Part shown: one piece after another, positions 7,544 through 14,540 of the stretch | Position numbering within the stretch: the stretch's first letter is position 1 | How the letters are laid out: each line of letters opens with the position of its first letter | From: Bacteroidales bacterium | GTDB taxonomy: Bacteria; Bacteroidota; Bacteroidia; Bacteroidales; BM520 | Assembly (NCBI GenBank): GCA_023230285.1 | Contig: JALNXP010000023.1 | Span: forward strand, 1-16,497 | Length of the DNA: 16,497 bases | Reading direction: 5' to 3' | Notes under the pieces: model-generated | Told to the model about the DNA's origin: nothing | Database searches by the model: none | What the model saw: only the letters and a program-made list of their open reading frames with translations | Translations under genes and position numbers: made by a program

Positions 7544-9076
7544 TCAGTTTTTCTTTTGCTCTTCCAAGAATTTCTCCCATCTTGTTTGTTGAATGTCTCT
7601 TAACACGCGAGGAAATTTGAATGATCCGCCGGTTTTACCTATCAGATTAAGATAATCATAAAAAACTTTTGACGGATAAACTTCCACGAACACTTCTCTA
7701 ATTGCTGCTATACGTTCAACTCTGTAGTCATCATTAAGTTCTTTAAGGTATTTATCGATAGTTTCCATAGCCTTTTGAGGGTCTAATGGGTCATCAGTGC
7801 CGATATACCATCTATGAGCGAACATTTTGCTATGTTTTATTCCTGCGACAGCAAACTCTCTGACGTTTACATTCAGTTCCTGTTCCATCAATTCGATAGC
7901 ACGGTTCATATTTTCTTGGCTAAGATGTTCGCCGCAAATGTTCATATAATGTTTAGTTCTGCCCGTTATTTGGATTTCCTGACGTTCAACGTTAGTAAAT
8001 TTGACAGTATCACCTATCATATAGCGCCATGCACCTGCGCAACTTGACAATATCAGGGCATATACTTCATTTTCTTTTACTTCACCTATAGTTAAAGATT
8101 TGGGGTTCTTTTTTATATTGCCGTTATTATCAAAATTATCATCGTTATAAGGAATAAACTCGAAGAAGATACCATTATCCATGACCATTTGCATAGAATC
8201 AACATTGGGTCGGGTTTGCAATGCAAGGAAGCCTTCAGAGGCGAGATAAGTTTCTATATAAATCAATGGATGAGCGAGTAATTTCTCGAAGCCGACTTTA
8301 TAAGGCTTAAACGACACGCCGCCATGGACAAATATTTGTAAATTAGGCCAAATATCATGTATTGTATTCAAACCATAGTGGTCGATAATTTGCTCCATCA
8401 AAATTTGCAGCCATGCGGGAACACCCACAATAGCTACCACATCCCAATCTTTAGCCTGCTGTACTATTTTATTTATTTTTGTCGACCAATCTTTTTCGCG
8501 GGATATTTTCTTTCCCGGAAAATAAAAGCGTTGGAACCACACAGGGATATTTGAGGTGCTAATGCCGGACAAATCACCTTCATAATATATTCCGTTGTAA
8601 TTAAGTTGAGTACTGCCACCCAACATCAAAGCTCCTTTAGTAAAAAAATCGCTTGGAAGGTTGTATTGTGCGAGTGTAAGCAACTCACGTACAGACGTTT
8701 TCTTTATCTGTCGCACCATGGCACCGGATACCGGAATATATTTACTTGATGCACCGGAAGTACCGGAACTCAAAGCAAAATGTTTTATTTGTCCGGGCCA
8801 AGTAACATCTGTTTCTCCTTCTTGCGACTTATGCCACCATTCTTTATGAATAGTATCATAGTCATATACAGGAACTCTTTTTTGAAATTCCGCAATAAAA
8901 TTTTGAGAAGTTAAAATTTCACTAAATCCGAAATGCTTGCCAAATTGCGTGTTTTTACATCTACGCAACAACTTTTTTAAAGTCCTCTTTTGAGCTTTTA
9001 CACCATCTATCACCGGCTGCTTTTGGTATTTTCCCAGCTCTATGGCATTCTTTATCAACGATCCTAATACAGGCAT
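7544..9076 (-). CDS. GH3-family acyl-acid amido synthetase / adenylating enzyme
   Basis: GH3 enzymes belong to the adenylate-forming superfamily: they activate a carboxylic acid with ATP and, in plants, join it to an amino acid. The 510-residue protein shows the family throughout: phosphate-binding SSGTSGASSKYIPVS (103-117), the GVPAWLQILM segment (218-227), HGGVSFKPY (251-259), YLASEG (277-282, the adenine/ATP-contact motif), IGDTVKF (354-360, with the ribose-binding Asp), TGRTKHYMNICGEHL (371-385) and the C-terminal KTGGSFKFPRVL (481-492). No signal peptide is seen. Database names mention auxin-responsive promoters, but that is only the plant origin of the name. It is the first gene of a tight set with lysE, DUF308 and the HYC gene, behind a good promoter at 9099-9131. 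Acyl and amino substrates are unknown. Confidence 0.93.
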   Translation of the reverse strand: MPVLGSLIKNAIELGKYQKQPVIDGVKAQKRTLKKLLRRCKNTQFGKHFGFSEILTSQNFIAEFQKRVPVYDYDTIHKEWWHKSQEGETDVTWPGQIKHFALSSGTSGASSKYIPVSGAMVRQIKKTSVRELLTLAQYNLPSDFFTKGALMLGGSTQLNYNGIYYEGDLSGISTSNIPVWFQRFYFPGKKISREKDWSTKINKIVQQAKDWDVVAIVGVPAWLQILMEQIIDHYGLNTIHDIWPNLQIFVHGGVSFKPYKVGFEKLLAHPLIYIETYLASEGFLALQTRPNVDSMQMVMDNGIFFEFIPYNDDNFDNNGNIKKNPKSLTIGEVKENEVYALILSSCAGAWRYMIGDTVKFTNVERQEIQITGRTKHYMNICGEHLSQENMNRAIELMEQELNVNVREFAVAGIKHSKMFAHRWYIGTDDPLDPQKAMETIDKYLKELNDDYRVERIAAIREVFVEVYPSKVFYDYLNLIGKTGGSFKFPRVLRDIQQTRWEKFLEEQKKN

Positions 9077-9098
9077 AATACAACATTTAATTACGCTG

Positions 9099-9131
9099 CA
9101 AATATAAACATTTTTATATAATTAGGAACAA
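9099..9131 (-). promoter_or_regulatory. Bacteroidota-type promoter for the GH3-lysE-DUF308-HYC operon
   Basis: The - strand reads TTG (9131-9129), 22 bases, then TATATTTG (9106-9099), an exact TAnnTTTG. It lies about 23 bp before the GH3 start, in the 64-bp gap after the acyl-CoA ligase. No terminator hairpin is seen in that gap, so read-through from the ligase may add to expression. Confidence 0.55.
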
Positions 9132-9140
9132 CAATTTTTG

Positions 9141-10799
9141 TTACTTATACAAGAAGCGTTTAATACTTCTCTTAGGAGTTTTTTCAAACGATTCTTTGAG
9201 CATTTCGATTTTAGCTATTTTACTGTAATTAGGGAGAAGAAGATTAAGATTAATTCTGTTTTCTTCCATAAGTTGAGCAAGTTTCATCTTATCGAGGTCT
9301 TCTTGGGAAACTCTGTCATAATCAGGATAAACGAGTGCCACGATTTTTTTATCTCTTTCAATAACCACAGATTCAATAATATAAGGCTGATTATTCAATT
9401 TATCTTCAATTTCTTCAGGATAAATATTCTGTCCGCCGGAGCCAAGAATCATATTTTTAATTCTGCCTCGAATAAAAATATTGCCTGCGGCATCAATTAC
9501 GCCCATATCTCCGGTACGCATCCAGCCATCTTCAGTAAATGCGGCTTTTGTAGCTTCTTCGTTTTTATAATAGCCAAGCATAACATTCATACCTTTGACT
9601 TGAATTTCACCGGGTATCTTTGCCTGGTCCTCAGAATCTATTCTGATTTCCATCCTGTGAACTACTTTACCACATGAGCCTTTCTTAAACCTCGACCAAT
9701 CTTCGTATCCTAACAGCGGTCCACATTCTGTCATGCCATAGCCTACGGTGTATGGTATTTTAATATCTTTCATCACAGACTCAACTTCTTGATTAATAGC
9801 AGCTCCACCGACAACTATAGAACGTGTCTGACCACCAAACACATCCATAACTTTAGAACGAATTCTCTTTTTTACAAAAGGCCCGGTAATAGGATTTTTC
9901 ATCAAAAATTTCATAGAAGGCTTTTTGATAATCGGAAAAACGTTGTTTTTAAAAATCTTCTCAAGCACCAAAGGTACTGTGATAACCAAATAAGGACGGA
10001 CCTTAGCCATAGCCATCAGTAAAACTTTCGGAGACGGAACTTTACCAAGAAAATGAACGGTAGTTCCTCCAGCAAGCTGATAAAGAAATTCAAAAGCTAA
10101 TCCATACATGTGAGCCAACGGAAGCATTGAAACAATCGCATCTCCATGATGATTTGGAATACCTTGCAAGCCAAACTCTACATTAGAACTCAAAGTGTTG
10201 TACGACAGCATCACACCTTTTGGCGCACTGGTCGTTCCTGAAGTGTAATTTATAATTGCTACATCTTCAAAATTATTTGTAGGATAATTAACATGCTTAA
10301 TGTTAAACTCATCGTGATATTTATTTTTAAACACCTCATTAAGATGTAGCATTGCAGCAGGCAACTTACCCTCTTTCGAATACAAAACGGCAAAATCGTC
10401 AGCAGAAACAGCACCCCTTAAATAAGTAAACTTCTCATGATCCAAACGATCCCATTTCTCCTTCTCTGTGAATAATAATATAGCCTCGGAATGTTCGGTC
10501 AATGCCTGAATACTTTCAGCGGTAAAATCATTAAGCAAAGGCACTGCTATGGCTTGATATGTTGTTATAGCAAGAAATGTAACACCCCAATTTACATTGT
10601 TTTTCGCACAAAGTACAATCTTGTCACCTTTTTTTACGCCAACTTCTTCAAAAACTATATGTAATCTTGCAATTTTCTCTGCTAATTGACCGTAAGTCAA
10701 AAAGTCTTCACCATAATTAACTAATGCGGGAGAATCCCAATAATTTCTCATGCTTTTTTGAATGTAATAAAAAAGATGATTCATCGGTTGTTTTTCCAT
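9141..10799 (-). CDS. FadD-like long-chain acyl-CoA ligase (AMP-binding enzyme)
   Basis: This enzyme activates a fatty or similar carboxylic acid to acyl-AMP and then acyl-CoA. With ATG at 10799 it has 552 residues. Motifs in order: INYTSGTTSAPKGVML (183-198, phosphate loop), PLAHMYG (227-233), VVGGAAINQEV (329-339), GYGMTECGPLLG (353-364, ATP/acid site), GEIQVKGMNVMLGYYKNEE (397-415), DGWMRTGDMG (424-433, ribose-binding Asp), RGRIKNMILGSGGQNIYPEEIE (444-465, hinge), and the C-terminal TPKRSIKRF with the likely catalytic Lys547. No signal peptide is present. The open frame extends two codons to a TTG at 10805, but ATG at 10799 (or 10784) is the better start. It has its own promoter (10834-10864) divergent from an AraC regulator, and precedes the GH3 operon by 64 bp. 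The chain-length preference is unknown. Confidence 0.93.
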   Translation of the reverse strand: MEKQPMNHLFYYIQKSMRNYWDSPALVNYGEDFLTYGQLAEKIARLHIVFEEVGVKKGDKIVLCAKNNVNWGVTFLAITTYQAIAVPLLNDFTAESIQALTEHSEAILLFTEKEKWDRLDHEKFTYLRGAVSADDFAVLYSKEGKLPAAMLHLNEVFKNKYHDEFNIKHVNYPTNNFEDVAIINYTSGTTSAPKGVMLSYNTLSSNVEFGLQGIPNHHGDAIVSMLPLAHMYGLAFEFLYQLAGGTTVHFLGKVPSPKVLLMAMAKVRPYLVITVPLVLEKIFKNNVFPIIKKPSMKFLMKNPITGPFVKKRIRSKVMDVFGGQTRSIVVGGAAINQEVESVMKDIKIPYTVGYGMTECGPLLGYEDWSRFKKGSCGKVVHRMEIRIDSEDQAKIPGEIQVKGMNVMLGYYKNEEATKAAFTEDGWMRTGDMGVIDAAGNIFIRGRIKNMILGSGGQNIYPEEIEDKLNNQPYIIESVVIERDKKIVALVYPDYDRVSQEDLDKMKLAQLMEENRINLNLLLPNYSKIAKIEMLKESFEKTPKRSIKRFLYK

Positions 10800-10833
10800 A
10801 TTCAACTATATTTTAAAATCTAAAAATAATTTG

Positions 10834-10864
10834 CAAAGGTACGCCGATAAGAATTATCTTACAA
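10834..10864 (-). promoter_or_regulatory. Bacteroidota-type promoter for the acyl-CoA ligase
   Basis: The - strand reads TTG (10864-10862), 20 bases, then TACCTTTG (10841-10834), a full TAnnTTTG match at good spacing. It would give a short leader to the ATG at 10799, which supports that start over any upstream one. The dyad at 10848-10861 lies exactly in the spacer. Confidence 0.65.
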
Positions 10865-10877
10865 GTTCTATTAAGAA
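10848..10877. promoter_or_regulatory. Two adjacent dyads overlapping the ligase promoter; candidate operator
   Basis: TAAGA-ATTA-TCTTA (10848-10861) lies between the -33 and -7 elements of the ligase promoter, and TTCT-ATTA-AGAA (10866-10877) lies just upstream of the -33. Both have the spacer ATTA. Placement is what one expects of a repressor site, but the arms are short and AT-rich, so chance is possible. Confidence 0.3.
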
Positions 10878-10935
10878 TAATATACGTCCTGTTTTTCCTC
10901 TTTTTTGCGAAAATATGTTAACAACAAGCATTTTT

Positions 10936-10969
10936 ATTGTCGTTTTTTCCATAAAATATTATATCTTCG
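10936..10969 (+). promoter_or_regulatory. Candidate promoter for the AraC-family regulator
   Basis: The + strand reads ATTG (10936-10939), 22 bases, then TATCTTCG (10962-10969), one mismatch from TAnnTTTG. It sits 23 bp before the ATG at 10993. That placement argues against the upstream TTG at 10831 as the gene's start. Confidence 0.4.
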
Positions 10970-10992
10970 CACTTACAAAGTGTATAAACTAT

Positions 10993-11865
10993 ATGAATGA
11001 AAATATAATATCTGCAAGTGCCTTTTTGACCCAAAAAACATTTTCCGAGTTTATGGGAAACGACATTTGGTTACACAACAGCGTCAAACGCAACACTCGC
11101 CAAGATGTCCCTCTAAAATACGAGCAATTATTAATAATATTACCTCTAAGAGGACATATTGAATGCAGTGTTGATTTTGAAAAATACACTTGCACACCAT
11201 ACACTATCGGGTTGATGTTACCGCAGCAAACAGTACAAATACACAGTATCAGCGAAGACTTCCAAAGTGTGTTTTTTCACATCTCATCTGAATTTCTCGA
11301 TTTGATGAAACAAAACTCGTTGAATCTCATAACATTATACTTTAAAATCAAGCACAAACCACTACTACCACTTTCAGAAGAAGAAAATTTATTTTTATTA
11401 AATTGCTACTCTCTTTTACTACAACTCATAAAATCCGCCAACTTCCCCGAAAAGCAAAAAACAGCTTTAAGCATACTCACAACAGCATTTTACAGAATAG
11501 AATCTATATATGGAAAACAAGCAACATTTGAAACAGTAAAAAAATCACGAAAACAAACTATATTTGAAAATCTCAACAAACTTGTCTCGATTTTTTATAA
11601 AAAATCACGAAATGTAAAGTTTTACGCCGATAAATTATTTGTAACACCTAAATATTTATCAATATGCGTCAAAGAAGTAACAAGTAAAGGAGCGCATGAT
11701 TTAATCACTGATTATGTTATACTTGAAGCCAAAGCGCAACTCAAAAACACGTCTAAAACCATTTCCGAAATTAGCGATGACTTAAATTTTGCCAATCCTT
11801 CTTTCTTTTGCAAATACTTTCGTAACAACACGGGAATGTCTCCAATTGAATATAGATCTCTCTGA
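10993..11865 (+). CDS. AraC-family transcriptional regulator
   Basis: This 290-residue protein has an N-terminal sensory half (about 1-125) with a cupin-like pattern (QLLIILPLRGHIE, then YTIGLMLPQQTVQI and FQSVFFHIS). The C-terminal AraC DNA-binding domain (about 190-290) holds two helix-turn-helix units: KFYADKLFVTPKYLSICVKE (209-228) and TISEISDDLNFANPSFFCKYF (split: TISEISDDLNF 256-266, then the recognition helix PSFFCKYFR), ending with the family's closing motif TGMSPIEYR (280-288). The frame is open from a TTG at 10831, but the first 54 codons run through the promoter region, so ATG at 10993 is chosen. It is divergent from the acyl-CoA ligase across 193 bp and is the obvious candidate to control it. 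The coding sequence is noticeably AT-rich. The effector is unknown. Confidence 0.9.
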   Translation: MNENIISASAFLTQKTFSEFMGNDIWLHNSVKRNTRQDVPLKYEQLLIILPLRGHIECSVDFEKYTCTPYTIGLMLPQQTVQIHSISEDFQSVFFHISSEFLDLMKQNSLNLITLYFKIKHKPLLPLSEEENLFLLNCYSLLLQLIKSANFPEKQKTALSILTTAFYRIESIYGKQATFETVKKSRKQTIFENLNKLVSIFYKKSRNVKFYADKLFVTPKYLSICVKEVTSKGAHDLITDYVILEAKAQLKNTSKTISEISDDLNFANPSFFCKYFRNNTGMSPIEYRSL

Positions 11866-11886
11866 AATTTTTAAATAAAATAAACT

Positions 11887-13008
11887 TTATATAACAAATA
11901 ACACAGAATATCTATCTGCCAATAACATACCTTCATCATTAAGATTATAATTCAATCCATTAACAATCAGATGATTATATGGTATTTGCGACAAATATTT
12001 CTTCGTATTAATCACATAAAACTCACCAAAATATTTTTCAATATTATCCAAATTTATCCCTTTTTTTGTTCTCAATCCGAGCATAATATATTCGTTATAA
12101 GCGGTTTTCTTATCAATATTTTCTTTCCCGTAAAAATTGCCAATGCCGGCAAGCCGCATATACTCATCTACCGATGCTACATTCCACCTTCTAATTTTTC
12201 CGTTAAAAGAATGAGCACCGGCACCAAGTCCAAGATATTTACCATCATTCCAGTAATTAGTATTATGTTTAGCTTCAAAATCTTTTAAGCAATAATTAGA
12301 AATCTCGTAATGAATAAAACCATGTTTATCAAGCATATCGTTAATAATATTATAACAATCTACCACAAAATTTTCATCAGGAATAATTACAGTTTTATCT
12401 TCAGCCATTTTCTCCATATAAGTTCCATGCTCCACAGAAAGAGAGTAAGCAGAAATATGCTTTGGATTGAAAGACAACGCAGTATTTATACTATCTTGCC
12501 AACTTTCACAAGTTTGCAAAGGTAATCCATAAATAAAATCCAATGAAAAATTATCATAAAACTTATTTATTATCTCCAACGCTTTTTTAGCAGTCGAAGC
12601 ATTGTGTCTGCGATTGACAATTTTTAATTCTTCATCATTAAACGACTGAATACCAATACTTATCCTGTTAATTGGAGTATACATTTTTAAATCTTTGATA
12701 TAATCTTCCGTTACATCATCAGGATTGACTTCAATAGTAATTTCAGCATTATCAGCAACAGAAAAGATATTTTTCAAACCATTGAACAATGTTGCTAACT
12801 GCTGCACATTTAGCAAAGAAGGAGTTCCGCCGCCGAGATAAACGGAGTTAAGAGTTTTTGTCGGCAAAAAATCCTTTTCATGTTCAGCTTCATTTATCAA
12901 AGATTTTACATAGAGTGTGTAATTATCATTTGCTGTTTGCGAATAAAAAGCGCAATAGTAACATCTTGATTTACAAAACGGAAGATGAGCATACAGACCA
13001 ACAGACAT
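11887..13008 (-). CDS. hemW: HemW-type radical SAM protein (heme chaperone)
   Basis: HemW is related to the oxygen-independent coproporphyrinogen III oxidase HemN but is regarded as a heme-binding chaperone. The 373-residue length fits. The radical SAM cluster motif is C12-x3-C16-x2-C19 within FCKSRCYYCAFYS; Phe21 stands where HemN has a fourth Cys, which favours HemW over HemN. Other motifs are LGGGTPSLL (58-66), EVNPDDVT (93-100), RISIGIQSFND (115-125), LDFIYGLPLQT (156-166) and the HemW heme-binding signature HNTNYW (248-253), followed by GLGAGAHSF (260-268). It starts 11 bp after the histidine kinase stop, so it is the last gene of that operon, and ends 21 bp from the convergent AraC stop; no hairpin is seen in that gap. 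Confidence 0.92.
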   Translation of the reverse strand: MSVGLYAHLPFCKSRCYYCAFYSQTANDNYTLYVKSLINEAEHEKDFLPTKTLNSVYLGGGTPSLLNVQQLATLFNGLKNIFSVADNAEITIEVNPDDVTEDYIKDLKMYTPINRISIGIQSFNDEELKIVNRRHNASTAKKALEIINKFYDNFSLDFIYGLPLQTCESWQDSINTALSFNPKHISAYSLSVEHGTYMEKMAEDKTVIIPDENFVVDCYNIINDMLDKHGFIHYEISNYCLKDFEAKHNTNYWNDGKYLGLGAGAHSFNGKIRRWNVASVDEYMRLAGIGNFYGKENIDKKTAYNEYIMLGLRTKKGINLDNIEKYFGEFYVINTKKYLSQIPYNHLIVNGLNYNLNDEGMLLADRYSVLFVI

Positions 13009-13019
13009 TTTAGAAACTT

Positions 13020-14534
13020 TTAATGCTGGATTAATAATTTTTCATTATTTTTCAAGACAATTCTGAAAGTAGAGCCTTTGTTTATCGTTGATGATTTCAC
13101 AAAAATTTTACCTTTATGAAATTCCTCTACAATACGTTTTGCCAAAGACAAGCCCAATCCCCAGCCGCGTTTTTTTGTAGTTACACCCGGATTAAATATT
13201 GTTTTTTGCATTGACCTTGAAATTCCTTTACCTGTATCTGTAACATCTATTATACAATATTTGCCGTCTCTAAAGACATTAATTACGATACTGCCCTTTC
13301 CGCTCATTGCGTCCACAGCATTTTTGCACAAATTTTCTATCACCCATTCGAATAATTCCACGCATAGCGGCATAATTACAGGTTCTTCCGGCAGATTAAC
13401 AGTAAACACAACTTTATTTGATGTTCTTTTTTTCAGGTAATTAATTGAATCTTCCACCACATCACCAACATCTGCCATTTCGAGTTTTGGTTCAGAGCCG
13501 ATTTTTGAAAAACGTTTAGCGATGATTTCCAAGCGTTCAACATCTTTATTAATTTCATCACCAATTTCAGTTTCACCTTTAAGTTTCAGAAGTTCGACCC
13601 AAGCCATAATACTAGATAAAGGTGTTCCCAACTGATGAGCCGTTTCCTTTGCAAGCCCTGCCCACACCTGATTTTGTTCCGATTTACGCGCCGTACTGAA
13701 AAGAAAATAGCTGATCACTGCAAACAGAAACAGAATCATCATCTGTATTATAGGAAACACTTTAAGTCTAAACAGATATGCCGACTCTTGATAAAAAATA
13801 TAATTTACATTATCACTCAACGAAAGCTCTATTGGCGAACCCTTTGAAGACATCTTATCAATAGCTTTCAGCAAAAAAGCCGTATCTGTCCGTTGAACAG
13901 AACTAAAATGGCTGGTTGCTATTATGTTTTTCTTTGTACTATCTGTAACTATTACCGGCACCGAAGCAGAATTAATAACAGTTTCTGCAAAGAAGTCTGT
14001 TATTAAACTTTCAAGATATTCTTTCAGCTGCGTAAAATGCCTTGAGTCTTTATAAAAAATATAATTCACAACGCCATAAGTAGATATTTTAACCGGCTCA
14101 TAAACAGAAAATTCCTTTAATAAATCACCACGCAGATAAGGAACGGTATCTGTGTCAAAATCTACATTAGTAGCTCCTATTATTCGATAATTCCGGTCGG
14201 TTTGGATTACCGGTATTGTCGTATTATTTGATATAATATGAACATAAAAAGTAAGGTCGCCAGCTTCATCTGATACAAGCATACGCATAGCCTGTGCAAG
14301 AATTTCCACCTTAGAACGCTCTTCTTCCTGCAATTTTGCAAAAAATATTTCCGTAGATTTTACCAACTCCGCTCTATGCTTAACAGCATCTGCCCAAATA
14401 ATCAAATTCTTCTGCTCATCCATAGCAAACTCTCTCACAAGACGGTTGGTATACCATATAGAAGAAGCTATTATCACTATAACTACAAGTGATAAAATCC
14501 ATTTCCAACGATTATTTGTCATATAAATATTCAT
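13020..14534 (-). CDS. Membrane sensor histidine kinase with duplicated extracytoplasmic sensing module
   Basis: This 504-residue kinase should sense an envelope signal and pass phosphate to a response regulator that is not encoded here. Transmembrane helices lie at about 11-28 and 258-280, leaving roughly 230 residues outside. That part has two similar units (about 106-172 and 191-259), each running from IPVI/VPVI-x-TD to NYIFYxxS. After the second helix comes the dimerisation helix KETAHQLGTPLSSIMAW with phospho-acceptor His300, then the ATPase domain: N-box ENLCKNAVDAM (400-410, Asn405), G1 DTGKGI (433-438) and G2 GWGLGLSLAKRI (457-468). There is no receiver domain. It lies 6 bp after the protease and 11 bp before hemW. 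Met5 is an alternative start. Confidence 0.93.
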   Translation of the reverse strand: MNIYMTNNRWKWILSLVVIVIIASSIWYTNRLVREFAMDEQKNLIIWADAVKHRAELVKSTEIFFAKLQEEERSKVEILAQAMRMLVSDEAGDLTFYVHIISNNTTIPVIQTDRNYRIIGATNVDFDTDTVPYLRGDLLKEFSVYEPVKISTYGVVNYIFYKDSRHFTQLKEYLESLITDFFAETVINSASVPVIVTDSTKKNIIATSHFSSVQRTDTAFLLKAIDKMSSKGSPIELSLSDNVNYIFYQESAYLFRLKVFPIIQMMILFLFAVISYFLFSTARKSEQNQVWAGLAKETAHQLGTPLSSIMAWVELLKLKGETEIGDEINKDVERLEIIAKRFSKIGSEPKLEMADVGDVVEDSINYLKKRTSNKVVFTVNLPEEPVIMPLCVELFEWVIENLCKNAVDAMSGKGSIVINVFRDGKYCIIDVTDTGKGISRSMQKTIFNPGVTTKKRGWGLGLSLAKRIVEEFHKGKIFVKSSTINKGSTFRIVLKNNEKLLIQH

Positions 14535-14540
14535 TGTTTA

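Noticed and set aside
7544..9076. Reading the GH3 gene as auxin-related
   Set aside because: The family name comes from plants. Only an adenylating enzyme fold is shown; nothing here points to auxin.
9138..9677. 179-codon + strand frame opposite the acyl-CoA ligase
   Set aside because: It is fully antisense to a gene with clear catalytic motifs, has low-complexity Phe/Ile/Asn-rich content typical of antisense frames in AT-rich genes, and has no promoter of its own.
10800..10805. TTG start for the acyl-CoA ligase
   Set aside because: An ATG two codons later at 10799 fits family N-termini as well, and ATG is preferred.
10831..10992. N-terminal extension of the AraC gene from a TTG codon
   Set aside because: The extension runs through the divergent ligase promoter and the gene's own likely promoter, and has no family similarity; ATG at 10993 gives a normal-length AraC protein.
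11866..11886. Terminator between the convergent AraC and hemW genes
   Set aside because: The 21-bp gap is AT-rich but has no hairpin of useful length.
11971..12288. 105-codon + strand frame opposite hemW
   Set aside because: Antisense to the conserved HemW C-terminal half; no domain or start signal supports it.
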